A stretch of DNA of 64,000 nt from Flectonema sp. DT1601 (GCA_964019425.1 OZ025823.1:124001-188000), one strand, 5' to 3'; positions 22,901 through 31,737 are shown, counted from the stretch's first letter. Made by a program: numbers and translations. Notes: generated by a model not told the origin, from the letters alone.

Positions 22901-23221
22901 TGCAGCTGCAGGAACACCAACAGTACATGTTGAAGCCGTTAGCATTTGACCCAAATCAACAATCTCTTGAGTTGCATAGTTCTTTGTTGGATAAAGTGTC
23001 ACATTAGCTGCATAGTAAGCAATTATCAAGGCGACCATAAACAATGGAGGTTTGAATATTTCACAGACACATCCTCTCAGTCTTCTTCTTTTTAATATAA
23101 AGTTCTTTTCAATCGTCAGAATTAAATTATTACCTCCTTCAAAGCTGCTTAGCTCCAAGTCTCTAATTTGACCTTTTCTACTTATTGTGAGTGGCTCTTC
23201 GTCATCATCAACATTACTCAT
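16997..23221 (-). CDS. Full-length ABCA-type transporter with an embedded WW-like domain
   Basis: From the ATG at 23221 the protein has 2074 residues in the order TMD1, NBD1, TMD2, NBD2, as in full ABCA transporters, which usually move lipids across membranes. NBD1: Walker A GHNGAGKTT near 708, signature LSGGQKRKLSVA, Walker B LVFLDEPTAGMD. NBD2: GTNGAGKST near 1759, LSGGNRRKLSVA, VVMLDEPSAGMDP. Each half begins with one membrane helix, a large lumenal loop with many N-glycosylation sites, then a group of helices. A WW-like domain sits between TMD2 and NBD2 at about 1660-1690 (Trp1662 and Trp1685, YYFNEATGESRW). The frame is open upstream to a GTG at 23311, but CTCTCAG followed by a 10-nt leader before the 23221 ATG favours the shorter form. 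Copies of this 5' end occur beside the other two sulfatase genes. Confidence 0.93.
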   Translation of the reverse strand: MSNVDDDEEPLTISRKGQIRDLELSSFEGGNNLILTIEKNFILKRRRLRGCVCEIFKPPLFMVALIIAYYAANVTLYPTKNYATQEIVDLGQMLTASTCTVGVPAAAPNPESIATCSDLSITFCCMVNCDRGRTRISHIKEIPGVSGIWSRAFLCSVPPDPNPWENFDQVISLLESPTIAPGLDSMFILKKLSRILYGRININIEGILNSLRQTGEIEFVQSVGVSCEVIVNMINYLSSNYLFFESFFSRNNNLRSAANPSCPLVWPSEHVAVDTAVGDGAGRVWVLIIINQFEVFSNPMNPIFNYRLRMNYTSTPFTHEKKDRFSQGLGKKRYQQYIVSGFTTIQRILDEYFANINNDSQFIHKVVSTPTPTGEYSSSEFFERAGAMIPLILSLSFVYTVSCLVGSVVEEKEGRYRESMLIMGVSKNSIIGSWLLTYLAMTTASCCCIAVVSKMTFMSKSSLLLIFIIFELFAFSLICMALLISVFFSKSRIAAIVAPLVMFITAVPKFFIPESFPLNAKIFVSFLSPCAFSYSTELLTGYESIGRGSNFTHLTQDEYSYLLSIAMLILDSVVYLLLMWYLDQVLPSEFGVRKSVFFPFHSTIALLRRKVCSRPSDKNTINDCNSDGSVGCDISKPSSLPVTVESFHSSEMKSNQKTERIVISGLKKCFSKSASVPPAVDCIGSCLPRDSRGGGRGLTFHEGEIQCVLGHNGAGKTTLINLLTGMLKPSEGTATIFGHDIRTAMNEIRKLTGLCPQHNILWDRMTCTEHLRYYGQIKGIPVEVLNGLDGRINQMLRLINIFDKRDAWSCELSGGQKRKLSVACALIGGSKLVFLDEPTAGMDVDSRRAMWQLLRRPDILKGRVIILTTHYMDEADLLGDNVMIMNKGCLHSWGSAFFLKTKMGLGYNMSFSLKKGGNHPAITNTLRRMLPRCWITVTSVTNGGNELRVNIPVDYNDSNTNLLNDLQPLLVRDYYNDHDSEQTIEFINKIISFYQETQSESQTSSSENELINTVTQPQVPTKELLEQFKSASNTIRNHPIEKAKELGLNNDCYNELREAYFKSSTAVREVVTKLLSEIPEHQCQILLKRQLITMLSQVSAVQTLPMVLDEIETQKDVLKIESYGVGVTTLEEVFLKIALNSHEVNLSATDNNDSHVTEYQYSQLYSITSQLAKPASCWSQFKGLLVKRYHCGKRDRRTLLFQFVLPVFFITIALLLSRISLPHQPNMTLDGFVFDSPTKLPFIVIPPTAITKSNVIGNNGTDMYDLLNIKDEFPLYTSSLQLSTWMIAKQQTNIGIGAVYPDSTYETQEGTVSTSLHNATYAHGWPAGSNLLHNAMLRVSGKNYTITTDNHPMPMSRYEQNIIDSFMIVLTSLFIMIPFTFIPSNFISFIVKERSSKAKHIQTVSGIRVSLYWLTAFIADFVLYLITVALVFVVFWVDDRKEFIGTVGVFSATLSLFVMYGISSIATCYLMSFLFEKHTTAQNTIIAVNFLAGFVLVIASQVLDLLDTTKEINKHMKNLYRVIPSFCLGEGIINIAMVGLLSIFTKTESPFAWEQAGADLTYMATITPIVVIITLYLELPPKKKLQKNQKASEGDDKSMNLTRSSFIYGVFPSYFAQNTAEPVTEGTPLFGKKKKGLSKRQILKEINKQRGTLPIYSRKGNWLQCTCSDTSHTYYFNEATGESRWEIRGTPFYEDPAVLRHASEILNNDSDTNSSPNMDSNEIICVKNLTKVWKRSGSTKLAVDNLTFAVPKGELFAFLGTNGAGKSTTLAMLTGDVLPTSGSCKIGNFDISNPKEAPKARRLLGFCPQFDACLENMTVDEHLIMFARLRGVPEREINKNVEILVGALSLGLHRKKTSKELSGGNRRKLSVAIALMGAPPVVMLDEPSAGMDPVARRGLWVALEKIISQLNISVILTTHHLEEIEGLRRLSHRVTIMVAGRLRCLGSLTQLKESHGFGYELTVKASPGKDLQVRRLIEGTWLHSVLIESVQNRFTYQIPKEVVLSQVFSILETSRSVGIVDYSIDETSLEQVFIKIGEQQQTEEEMDNGPFQPTPPSTPFIVLEDDSCLDEESI
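18150..18245 (-). other. WW-like domain coding segment in the ABCA gene
   Basis: It codes for NWLQCTCSDTSHTYYFNEAT and then GESRWEIRGTP. The two Trp residues are 23 apart, with the YYFNEATGES core between them, as in WW domains that bind proline-rich ligands. The final conserved Pro is displaced by a few residues (RGTP). The segment lies on the cytosolic side just before NBD2. Confidence 0.65.
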
Positions 23222-24007
23222 TATTGATAACCTGAGAGGGGATGAACTGAATAGTATAAAGTAGAGGGATGATTTAAGTAGGTAGTACAACCCCCACTGT
23301 TGTTCAAACACAAACTCTTCTGCGTGGTTTATTGAAAGCTAATATCATTAATAACTTTATGTTATCACCTTTATTTCGTATTATTACAAACTTAAGGTAC
23401 TTTATCATCAACAACAAACACAGCAGAACAGAAAATCTTTTATTTTCACATTTATAAAAGAACACAACACGCATACACAACATTTACATGTAAGTCTTAG
23501 TGCCATACACATGAATGTTTAATTTGATTCCAGTCAAGTGATGTACTTCGTATCTCAAAGTATGAGTTAAAGGATTCTCAAATAACATAAAAGAGAGAGA
23601 GAGGTAAAACAAGAATTACTATTTCAGGATAGAAACGAATAAGGTCTATACGCAACAATACACACAATAATTTAAACACTTCGACCTCCTCTTCGTTTCA
23701 AATGAATGAGTCAGTGAAGCCTTGAGTACTATTGAAAGAATGATTACTCCAAAGATTAAAAAAAGGAATTGGCGTTTGATTCAAAATATTAAACCGTCTC
23801 AAAGTGACGATAAAGGTTCGGTAATTGGAAGTTATGATTACTAAGAAAGGAGAGTAAGGTTTCAATTAACTACTGAAGCATATAATCAACAGCGGAGACC
23901 ATCTGAGAACTCGTAGCAACAGATTTCACAGTAAGCCGAGTTCGTGTGACACATAAAAGCAAAGGTGTTGGGGATGCAAATAAAAGACGAAAATTAATCA
24001 CAAAGAT
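23222..24007. other. Spacer between ABCA and sulfatase 1
   Basis: It carries the ABCA acceptor (CAG at 23232-23234) and the 3' flank of sulfatase 1. Segments of it recur beside sulfatases 2 and 3, so the spacer was duplicated with the genes. I see no additional gene. Confidence 0.6.
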
Positions 24008-25492
24008 CTAATTAATCTCTTTGCAAGGTTTTGCACATCCACCATGCTTGAAACATCCCCTACAGCAACCTGGAGAGGCAGCAGTTCCAGACTTCCAATA
24101 CTTGTCCTCAACGTGTGAGGCATTCATGTATGAAATAGCTCTGGTGATGATGTCGCTTCTGTTCTTCGCCAAGTCATGAGATTCAGAGATGTCGTTTGTC
24201 AAGTCCCAAACATAAGTAAATTCCTGATCTCCGTTAGTACGAACTACCTTCCACTGGTGATCACCGTCATCGAATCTGACAGCCTGAATCCAACCTGGTT
24301 TGTACACTTGTGGAAGAAGTCCATTTACTGCCGATGGTTCACAGAATTCCCAATAGAGGTACTCGTGAGTATCTTTCTGATCCAAATTCTTCAACAACTT
24401 CGCAATCGAAACGCCGTCGACATTTGGAACCGGCGGAAGACCAGCCAACTCAACAGCAGTTGGGAGAAGATCCCAGAAAGCAAGCATGTGATGAGAGTCA
24501 CTCTTTGGAAGAACTGTTCCTTTCCATTGAATTGCAATAGTCTGTCGAACTCCTCCTTCGTGAAGAGATCTCTTCTTACCTCTGAAGTAACCTGGGTCAT
24601 CAAATAATGCAAAAGGATGATCATCTGGTCCATTGTCTCCTGAGAACCAAACAATAGTGTTTTCTTCAATGTTCTCTTCCTGAATAACGTCAAGGATAGC
24701 TCCTACCATGTCGTCTTGTGCAACAACAGCGGAAGCAAAGAACTGCTGATCCGAAGCCCAACTGGTGTTCTTGAACTCCTTCGCGTACGAAAGAGGAACT
24801 GGGAACTCATTGCTGACACCATCAAGTTCACCTGAGTGAGGAGTTGTTGAAGACAAGTACAAAAAGAAAGGTTTATCCTTATGTGCGTAATCCTTAATGA
24901 AACGAACAGCTTCATTCTTAAACATATCATTCGACCAGTAACATAAAGGATCGGCATCTAAACATTTAGCTCCGAGATTCGACTTGACATTAGCAGGCAG
25001 TTGAGCAGCTCCGTTTGTTTGGTTCTGAATAACTTCAGGGTACCAGTTGTGGCAAGAAACTTGACTGTCCTGTCCAATGAAGTAATCAAACCCTTGAGCA
25101 AGTGGGTAACCAGTTGTATTGAAGTCTCCAAGACCCCACTTACCAATCAACGCGGTGTTATAAATCCCTTGCAAAGCCTTAGCAACAGTGATGTCAGATG
25201 GCAACAGTGGAGTGTAAGAACCATCATTTCCTCTAATAGTGCAATGACCAGTGTGTCGACCAGTCATAAGTGAGCATCTACTAGGAGCACATACTGGACC
25301 AGAGTAACTCCTCTCAAACTTAATACCGTTGTCTGCAATTCTTTGAATATTCGGAGTTGGAATAGCAGCAATAGTCCTGTTGACTGGGTTACTTATTGAG
25401 TAGTCACCAAATCCCAAGTCATCACTCAGAATGAAAATTATGTTCGGTGGACCAGCAGCCGCCAACACGGCGGAGGCAACAAGAGTTTGCAT
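24008..25492 (-). CDS. Secreted/lysosomal-type arylsulfatase, copy 1
   Basis: 494 residues, the normal length for the family. MQTLVASAVLAAAG is a short signal peptide. SDDLGFGD holds the metal-binding Asp24/Asp25. C-x-P-x-R is present as CAPSRCSLMTGR, where Cys68 would become formylglycine, followed by GHCTIRGN. Further active-site motifs are GKWGLG, TTPHSGELDG and SGDNGPDDH. Several N-glycosylation sequons (NRT, NTT, NQT, NTS, NRS, NAS) fit the secretory route. Family members hydrolyse sulfate esters; the substrate cannot be told. The tail is Cys-rich: CCRGCFKHGGCAKPCKEIN. CAG lies 12 nt upstream of the ATG. It is nearly identical to the two copies at 31738-33219 and 33899-35383. Confidence 0.92.
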   Translation of the reverse strand: MQTLVASAVLAAAGPPNIIFILSDDLGFGDYSISNPVNRTIAAIPTPNIQRIADNGIKFERSYSGPVCAPSRCSLMTGRHTGHCTIRGNDGSYTPLLPSDITVAKALQGIYNTALIGKWGLGDFNTTGYPLAQGFDYFIGQDSQVSCHNWYPEVIQNQTNGAAQLPANVKSNLGAKCLDADPLCYWSNDMFKNEAVRFIKDYAHKDKPFFLYLSSTTPHSGELDGVSNEFPVPLSYAKEFKNTSWASDQQFFASAVVAQDDMVGAILDVIQEENIEENTIVWFSGDNGPDDHPFALFDDPGYFRGKKRSLHEGGVRQTIAIQWKGTVLPKSDSHHMLAFWDLLPTAVELAGLPPVPNVDGVSIAKLLKNLDQKDTHEYLYWEFCEPSAVNGLLPQVYKPGWIQAVRFDDGDHQWKVVRTNGDQEFTYVWDLTNDISESHDLAKNRSDIITRAISYMNASHVEDKYWKSGTAASPGCCRGCFKHGGCAKPCKEIN

Positions 25493-25923
25493 TTTTTGCT
25501 TTTCCTGTTAACAAAAGTACGTAACCTTAGAAAGACTTCACTAGAAACAAACAGTTACTTCTATATTGTTGATGTATTCGTGTGGTTCTGTTTGAATAGA
25601 AGTTTATGTTTTCTGTCAACGACCTAATAAACTACTGATCTGCCTCATACGCAATGAAGACCTTTCTGATTACACGGAACGAAGTAAGGAATGAGAATGG
25701 TGGCGCAGATATCACTCTCAGAAATTCAAAACTTAAAAAACGGATTTTTCAACAACATTATCAGCTAGCGATTAAGGGGTTAGTCGAAGGATAACAAATG
25801 TACTTTATGATCAGCAGACATGTGAGTCTCTTCTTTGAGTACTAACTCAAAGAGGTGCTCTCAGTTTGTTTGTTTATAATTTGTGTAAAACATTAAAAGT
25901 CTTCAACTCAGTCAGGAAAGTAA
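25493..25923. other. Spacer upstream of sulfatase 1
   Basis: The first ~165 nt are shared with the upstream flank of sulfatase 3, which lacks an internal segment of about 40 nt present here. Beyond that the sequence is unique. It contains the 3' flank of TSR3. Confidence 0.5.
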
Positions 25924-26796
25924 TTAATTCTCCTCCTGAACTTCTTTTACCTGCTCACACTCCTTTACCTCCCCACACTCTTCTTTTACCTGCTCACACT
26001 CTTCTACCTCCCCACACTCTTCTTTTACCTCTTCACACTCTTCAGTCTCCTCTTCTTGCGCTTCTTCTGCTTCCTCGCACTCTTCACATTCTTCTTCCTC
26101 TTCGTCGCTGTCATCGAGTGCGTTTAACATTCTCTCTCTCTTGGCAATTGCTTCGGCCATTTCCTTTTCAGCTTTCTCAATATAAGTGACTTCGAACTCT
26201 TTAACAGATGCTGCGTCTGTACATTCTGAATATCCTTCTAAAACCTCATAATTGAGTTCTATAAAGTGACCACCCCATGAGAATCCTTCCATAACATCTT
26301 CTGCTTCTTCTTTGAATCCAGTGATGTATAAAGCTGTTGCGATAGCTTCAACACATGTTAGTTTTAAAGGTTTTCCGAAGTTAACAGGATTAGCAGCAAC
26401 TACAAATGGAAGTATTCTTTGAGGTCCCATTTTCATCTTTGACCATGGAACATCATCAAGACGGGCCCAAGAGCAGTCGATAACACCGACTCCACTCTTT
26501 TCAACAATCGGACGATCATCTGGGCAGACAACAGAAGTACCTTTCGGGGACATAACTAACCCCATGAAGGCTTGAGATATTTTTAGTTCATGAAGCTTTC
26601 CCATTCTATGTAATTTTTTACCTGTACATCTTCTGGCATCACATTGTTCAAAGTCCCACATGGCTAATGGAAGTGGGAAGTTTACAGCTGGCTTAGAAGT
26701 AGCACTCCTTCCCTTATTTCGAGTGTCTTTCTTACCCACACCCCTGGCTCCCTTACCTCCCTTTCCCCCTCCACCTTTGCGACCTTTTCCTCCCAT
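25924..26796 (-). CDS. TSR3: 18S rRNA aminocarboxypropyltransferase TSR3
   Basis: From the ATG at 26796 the protein has 290 residues. TSR3 transfers the acp group from S-adenosylmethionine to the hypermodified m1acp3-psi of 18S rRNA late in 40S maturation. Family motifs: DFEQCDARRCTGKKL (48-62), GLVMSPKGTSVVCPDDRPIV, VIDCSWARLDDVPW (105-118), RILPFVVAANPVNFGKP and KLTCVEAIATALYITGFKEE. The N-terminus is a Gly/Lys-rich basic tail. The last ~75 residues are an acidic repeat of Glu and Cys (EECGEVEECEQVK units), unusual in its many Cys. The frame is open to an ATG at 26889, but CCCCTGCAG lies 14 nt upstream of 26796 and the TSR3-like basic tail begins there. Confidence 0.93.
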   Translation of the reverse strand: MGGKGRKGGGGKGGKGARGVGKKDTRNKGRSATSKPAVNFPLPLAMWDFEQCDARRCTGKKLHRMGKLHELKISQAFMGLVMSPKGTSVVCPDDRPIVEKSGVGVIDCSWARLDDVPWSKMKMGPQRILPFVVAANPVNFGKPLKLTCVEAIATALYITGFKEEAEDVMEGFSWGGHFIELNYEVLEGYSECTDAASVKEFEVTYIEKAEKEMAEAIAKRERMLNALDDSDEEEEECEECEEAEEAQEEETEECEEVKEECGEVEECEQVKEECGEVKECEQVKEVQEEN

Positions 26797-27053
26797 TCGG
26801 TGATTAATAACTGCAGGGGAAAAAAAGAAATACCTGATACTAAATAATATTCCTCCAGTAATGGCAGCAGCACGAGGTGCAAATAGCATAGTCAGGTTAG
26901 GGCGAAACTAATACAGAAAGGAAAGTCAATGCTTCTGGTCGATACGAAAGGAGTACTTGGATCGGGGTAGCAAACTTACAGAAGGGAAAATAAAACAGAA
27001 ACGATGAGCTCGTACGACTTCCTGAAATTTCAGGAAGTGAAGGAGTGCTCGGA
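26797..27053. other. Short spacer between TSR3 and kinesin
   Basis: It contains the TSR3 acceptor (CAG at 26811-26813 after a T/C-rich run). No other feature is seen. Confidence 0.4.
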
Positions 27054-29128
27054 CTATGGAACAGATAATCTGAGCCCACTTGGAACTGTTGGGTTGTAGT
27101 CTTTCATATATCGAGACTTCACTACTTCTACCTTCGGAGAAGGAGGAGCAACAGGTGTTATGTAATGATTTGCTACATATATGTCACGTGTAATCCCTTG
27201 CTGACTCCACTCATCACGCTCTTCAGTAATTGAAAGCCAAAGACTGCATACGAATCCGAGTGTTGCAAAATCATTACTACATAAGAATGAGAATATAATA
27301 TAGAGAGGATTAGTTCCCATTTTATTAATTGGAGGGAGGGCGTCAGTATCAATATCGATAGAGAGTGGACTGAGCTGATGTATTTTTGATTTTAGATCTG
27401 CGTTTTCAGATCGTAAGAACGCTATTTCATCAGCCTGTTGATGAACAGCTTTAAGAAGATCTTTAATGTTGTGAGTCACAACAATCTTCGATGAGTTTAC
27501 AACTTTTGTTGCAACAGACCCAAACTGAAGAGAAGAGAACGTCTCATTAGCATGAGCAACACTATTTGAACCCGTCACTACAATAGCAGTCCTACTGTTA
27601 CCTCCAATACAGTTTTGGAGGAGTCTTGTTAACTTCGACTCCCTACAAGAAACAGTCGGTTGTTTTGCATTTTCGAGAGTCTTTGACTTCCCACTACTGA
27701 TTGCTGTTATCATCTTCCTAAGTGCTAATAATGATTTATTAATATGTGATCCCTCTTGTCGTGAGGCGAAGGAATTATCTGCTCTCTCAGACCCGGCTAA
27801 GTCAACGCAGTACAGCTGAGAACTATTTGAAAAGTGAGGAGTATGAGTGCTGAGTGTAATTATGAAAATAGCATGCGATCGCGAGGAGACGAAGTTCGAG
27901 TGAGTAGATCCAACGATTCTCTTAGTAATCGCAATTCCAAAGTGGGACAACAGACACTTAGCAGACTGACAGACTACTTCAGTAGCATCGGGCAACCAAA
28001 CTCCTTTTTCAGGATCTGAAAGAAGTCGTTGCTTTTTCGGTGTTTCACCGTCTTTGTTATGTAACAAGTCGGTCACTTCTTCGCTGTGTACCTATTTTGA
28101 TTTTGGTTTCGAAACTTTGCTTTAGTATTAACAGAATTGACTACAAACGTTAATCAAAAACATACCTGAACAGCAGACAAATGAACCTTAGTATTCGATT
28201 GATCGATACGTTCAAATATTTGTGTCGCAACTGAAGGGAGGATTCCGTGATCAGCTTCACAGTCTTTAGCATCATATGGAATGAAACGATTTCTAGAAAT
28301 AACTTTCAAGAACATCCCGAGAAGTTCAATCTGAGCGGGTGGGACATGAGCGAGACAGGAATGTAGAAATGAACTTTCTCGTGGATTCGATTGAATGAAC
28401 TTGACGACACCAAATAACAATGCAGCCTGTTGTGGTGTCACAAATGATGTCGAAAGTTTAAAAGTCGCATGAACCTCTGGAATTCGTTTGCAAACATTTT
28501 TTACAGAAGTGACAATAAAAATAGTAACGACCTCTACTGACTGACCTGGTTCCACTACATTACTTGCCGTAGCGTACCATGGCTCTTCAGGGAATACGTT
28601 GGAGTACTTTGTAACTGACTCAATCTTTTGAATTAGTCGAGTTATTGAACTAGAATGTTGTACACCAATTACTGTGTGACTCTTACCTGATCCAGTTTGA
28701 CCATATGTAAGTATGGCTGTATTATAACCCGCTAGTAGATGGTCGAGTACACCTGCTGAACATCGCGATACTGATTCTTGTTGTGAAGCATTTTGACCAA
28801 TGACTCCATGGTATTTAAATTCGTGAGTTTTATTTTGTCTAGAAACACGAATACTGTGGTTACTGTGTAGCATTGCAGTTCCTAAACTTATTTCAGAAGG
28901 TCTCAGTGGACGTAATCTGAACAACACACGAATGCCGTGTTCACTCCAAGGGATATCACTGTGATCAGATTGTGGAAGGGACTTCTTTTCTGTTTCATTG
29001 CTGCACTCTGCAGCCTCTCCCAATTCATCAAAATTAACTGCTCCAGATGAGATCATCCTTTCTAGTAAGTGTTGCTTGATATCAATCGGAGTCATTCCCA
29101 AGGAATATTTTTCTTTTGATCGAAACAT
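27054..29128 (-). CDS. Divergent kinesin with large P-loop-proximal insertion and F-box-like tail, two exons
   Basis: Exon 1 (29128-28166, 321 codons) and exon 2 (28091-27054) join in phase 0 to give 666 residues. Motor motifs: IRVLFRLRP (66-74), P-loop TYGQTGSGKSHT (141-152; Ser instead of the usual Thr), GILPSV (295-300), switch I NFVSSRSH (387-394), switch II DLAGSE (418-423), INKSLLALRKMI and ESKLTRLLQN. About 137 extra residues (156-292) separate the P-loop helix from GILPSV, where most kinesins have a loop (L5) of some 10-18 residues. A short coiled coil (~530-562) follows the motor. Residues 580-620 look like an F-box (NPLYIIFSFLCSNDFATLGF then VCSLWLSI). The subfamily is not clear. 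CAG after four TTTTA repeats lies 10 nt upstream of the ATG. The cargo and direction of movement cannot be inferred. Confidence 0.85.
28092..28165 (-). other. Intron of the kinesin gene (74 nt)
   Basis: It starts GTATGTTTTTG and ends CAAAATAG. Splicing joins HLSAVQ to VHSEEVTDLL, which corresponds to the conserved kinesin segment usually reading E-I-Y-N-E-x-V-x-D-L-L. Confidence 0.88.
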
Positions 29129-29730
29129 TTTTTAAAACTGAAAATAAAATAAAATAAAATAATTAGTTCACGTCTACTGCTCAGATGTCACTTTCCTTCC
29201 TGTTGGACAACAAGTATTTTCTATTTTATAATATTTTTCGTTTACCACAGCACCCGGAATTTTTTTTTTTTTTTTTGAAACTAAAATTTTATAGAAGCCG
29301 ATCTTGAGAAACTATTCATACGAAACTTGAATATAACTCACAAAAAAAAAAAAAAAAATAATAAAAAAAAAAAGAAGTGTCGGAATGTGTGGTTTCACTC
29401 TATTCCATAACTATAACATCACCAGCAGCATATTGGAAACGTTAATTAGTTTAAAAAAAAGTACTCGTGAAATGGTACCAAGACTAATCTAACCTTAGCT
29501 ATATTTTATGGTTCACAACAGTGTAAACCTTATTTTATTATTATTTTTTTTTTTGTCTGTTTTTTTTTATTATCAAATCTCACCAACACTACAACTTGAT
29601 AAATTAATTTAATTGAAAATTTGAATGAAAATAAAAAAAAAAAGAAGATGTCGAAGAAACATTAGTCAGTAAGGTAGTCAGAATGAACGTGTTTGAAACT
29701 AAAACAAGCAGCTGAGTGGGTATTATGTTA
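29129..29730. other. Intergenic, no gene seen
   Basis: The spacer has a TTTTA repeat tract next to the kinesin acceptor (CAG at 29138-29140), T runs near 29261-29277 and 29545-29570, and A runs near 29342-29371. No coding sequence is supported. Confidence 0.5.
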
Positions 29731-30933
29731 TTAACGATGATCAAGGGGAGAATGATCAAATTCATAATCGATGTGAACATATGCTCTGGAAACCATTTTT
29801 AATTTTTCAAGAAGAATCTGAAGAGATTCCCCGATATCATGAGCCTTCCTAAGTTGAGTTTCAGGATCAAGAACGATATCGACTTCGACTTGATAACCTT
29901 CTCCACCTAATGCTGCAGCTCTAACAGTGTCAACAAACAGAATGTCTGGATGATGATGTCTCGCTGTGTATGTTAATTGCGAGATTACTGATGAAGGAGC
30001 AGACACACCCGATAAAGACATAATTTGTTCGTATCCTGTCCCAGCCCAAATCTTCATAATATAAATCGTAATTAAAATCGCAACAATAGGATCGATGTAA
30101 ACATAAAAGTAAACAGCTGCCACAGCTGCAGCGCTTCCAACAGTATTTGAAAAAACATCATTTCTGTGATCCGCAGCAAGAGCTGAAATACTATTCGATA
30201 AGTGACTATGACGATTACACTGCCTCCATAATATGAACTTGGTGACGATAATCACACCGACTAATATCATATCGAGGACTTGTAATTCAAGGGTATGATC
30301 ATGTTTAATAAGAACAGTAGCACTGTGTTGTAAAAGTTGTATACTCGCTGTAAACATACAGCAGCTGAATACTAATGTTCCCAGAGGTTCAAAGGTCTTC
30401 TTTCCAAGAGGATATAAATGATGATTTCTTTCGTTGACCATCTTATTTGTAATTACCAGAGTCAGTCCAGACATAATGTCTAGTACGCTATCAAGAAGTG
30501 ACGCGATAAAAGTAACGGAACCAGAATTGTAAACTAAGAAACCTTTCGCTAGTAATATCAAAACATTTGTTATAAATGATGCCGTCACGTAGAGTGAAAC
30601 TATCTTTCCTTCAGCTTCTTTTTCACCTTCATCAGAAGGTGTGTCTCGCTGTTCGCGTACTCGTCTTCTGAGATCGTCGACTTCTAGAAATGAATCGATT
30701 TCATCTTCTTGCCTTTGGTAGTAGTCTCTCGTTGTCTTGCTTGAGATAACAGATCTTTTATACAGAGCAGCATCTCCTCCATAACTTGGTAAACAATCAA
30801 GAGGATCAGTCACAAGAGGTGCATAAGCCGCATGATGTGTACGCTGAGGACTAACACTCTGTCTCGACGATGACACAGCCGGCTGTGACATCGTCAGCGT
30901 GTGCAACTCAGACGTTGTTGTTGTTTCTGACAT
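29731..30933 (-). CDS. Cation diffusion facilitator, Mn-type
   Basis: From the ATG at 30933 the protein has 400 residues. CDF proteins exchange divalent metal for protons out of the cytosol. The N-terminal ~105 residues are hydrophilic, followed by six membrane helices starting near IVSLYVTASFITNVLILLAK. The metal sites read DSVLD in helix 2 and DHRND in helix 5. The DxxxD pattern in both is typical of manganese-transporting CDFs rather than zinc transporters (HxxxD). The cytosolic C-terminal domain (VDTVRAAALGGEGYQVEVD and following) is complete. The frame is open upstream to a TTG at 31029, but the 30933 ATG has CAG 8 nt before it after TTTTAATTCACACAA. Mn2+ is inferred from motifs only. 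Confidence 0.88.
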   Translation of the reverse strand: MSETTTTSELHTLTMSQPAVSSSRQSVSPQRTHHAAYAPLVTDPLDCLPSYGGDAALYKRSVISSKTTRDYYQRQEDEIDSFLEVDDLRRRVREQRDTPSDEGEKEAEGKIVSLYVTASFITNVLILLAKGFLVYNSGSVTFIASLLDSVLDIMSGLTLVITNKMVNERNHHLYPLGKKTFEPLGTLVFSCCMFTASIQLLQHSATVLIKHDHTLELQVLDMILVGVIIVTKFILWRQCNRHSHLSNSISALAADHRNDVFSNTVGSAAAVAAVYFYVYIDPIVAILITIYIMKIWAGTGYEQIMSLSGVSAPSSVISQLTYTARHHHPDILFVDTVRAAALGGEGYQVEVDIVLDPETQLRKAHDIGESLQILLEKLKMVSRAYVHIDYEFDHSPLDHR

Positions 30934-31099
30934 TCTGAATTCTGTTGTGTGAATTAAAACTAATGACTTACTACAGACATCAACGGGAAAAAAAGGAAAA
31001 TCTAAACAGTAAATCTGATAAAGAAACAAAGATATAAATTAAAACCACACCTGGTCAGAATTCAGAACACAATTCCAATATTAGTAATACTCGTTCTCT

Positions 31100-31185
31100 A
31101 GCTTCAATTATCATCAACATTACTCATTATTGATAACCTGAGAGGGGATGAACTGAATAGTATAAAGTAGAGGGATGATTTAATT
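31100..31185 (-). pseudogene. ABCA 5'-end fragment in block 2
   Basis: It is nearly identical to the ABCA start region: the CTCTCAG acceptor, 10-nt leader and ATG are all kept. Coding similarity ends after about six codons (MSNVDD), and a stop follows directly. It cannot encode a transporter, but it may still supply a splice acceptor or a mini-ORF. Confidence 0.85.
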
Positions 31186-31737
31186 ACAAACTCACATGAA
31201 ACACATACTTCCTTAGGCAAAGTCAATTCCATTCGTTAACAGCTCTATGATATCACTTTATATCATCACTTTTATTCTTTTTCAATCATCAACAACAAAC
31301 ACAGCAGAACAGAATCCTTCTCCTATCTTACTAAAAGAACACAACATCTTAACTGGGAACATAGTATCTCAACAGTAACATGTATGTCTTAGTGCCATAC
31401 ACATGAATGTTTAATTTGATTCCAGTCAAGTGATGTACTTCGTATCTCAAAGTATGAGTTAAAGGATTCTCAAATAACATAAAAGAGAGAGAGAGGTAAA
31501 ACAAGATTTCGGGATAGGATAACTTCCCCCACGAACACAATACACACAATAACGTTTGAACACTTCTACCTCCTCTTCATTTCAAATGAATGAGTCAGTG
31601 AAGTCTTGAGAGAGAGCACGCACAACATTACTTGTGAAAAGATTACTACTACAAAATTAAAAAGGAATTGGTGTTGATTCGAAATTTTAAACCGTCAAAG
31701 AGACGATAAAGATTCAGTAATTGGAAGTTACAAACAT

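Larger units (their letters stand above)
23100..25660. repeat. Duplicated block, copy 1 (ABCA 5' end + spacer + sulfatase)
   Basis: This is the likely parental copy: the intact ABCA 5' end, a spacer of about 790 nt and sulfatase 1 with its upstream flank. Shared landmarks are the ABCA start region (23170-23290), a spacer segment at about 23490-23620 ending in a GA-rich AAAAGAGAGAGAGAGG, the sulfatase body, and the upstream flank to GATCTGCCTCATAC near 25655. Copies 2 and 3 lie 5.5-10 kb to the right. Confidence 0.85.

Noticed and set aside
23222-23311. Longer ABCA N-terminus
   Set aside because: It needs a GTG start and would include the putative splice acceptor.
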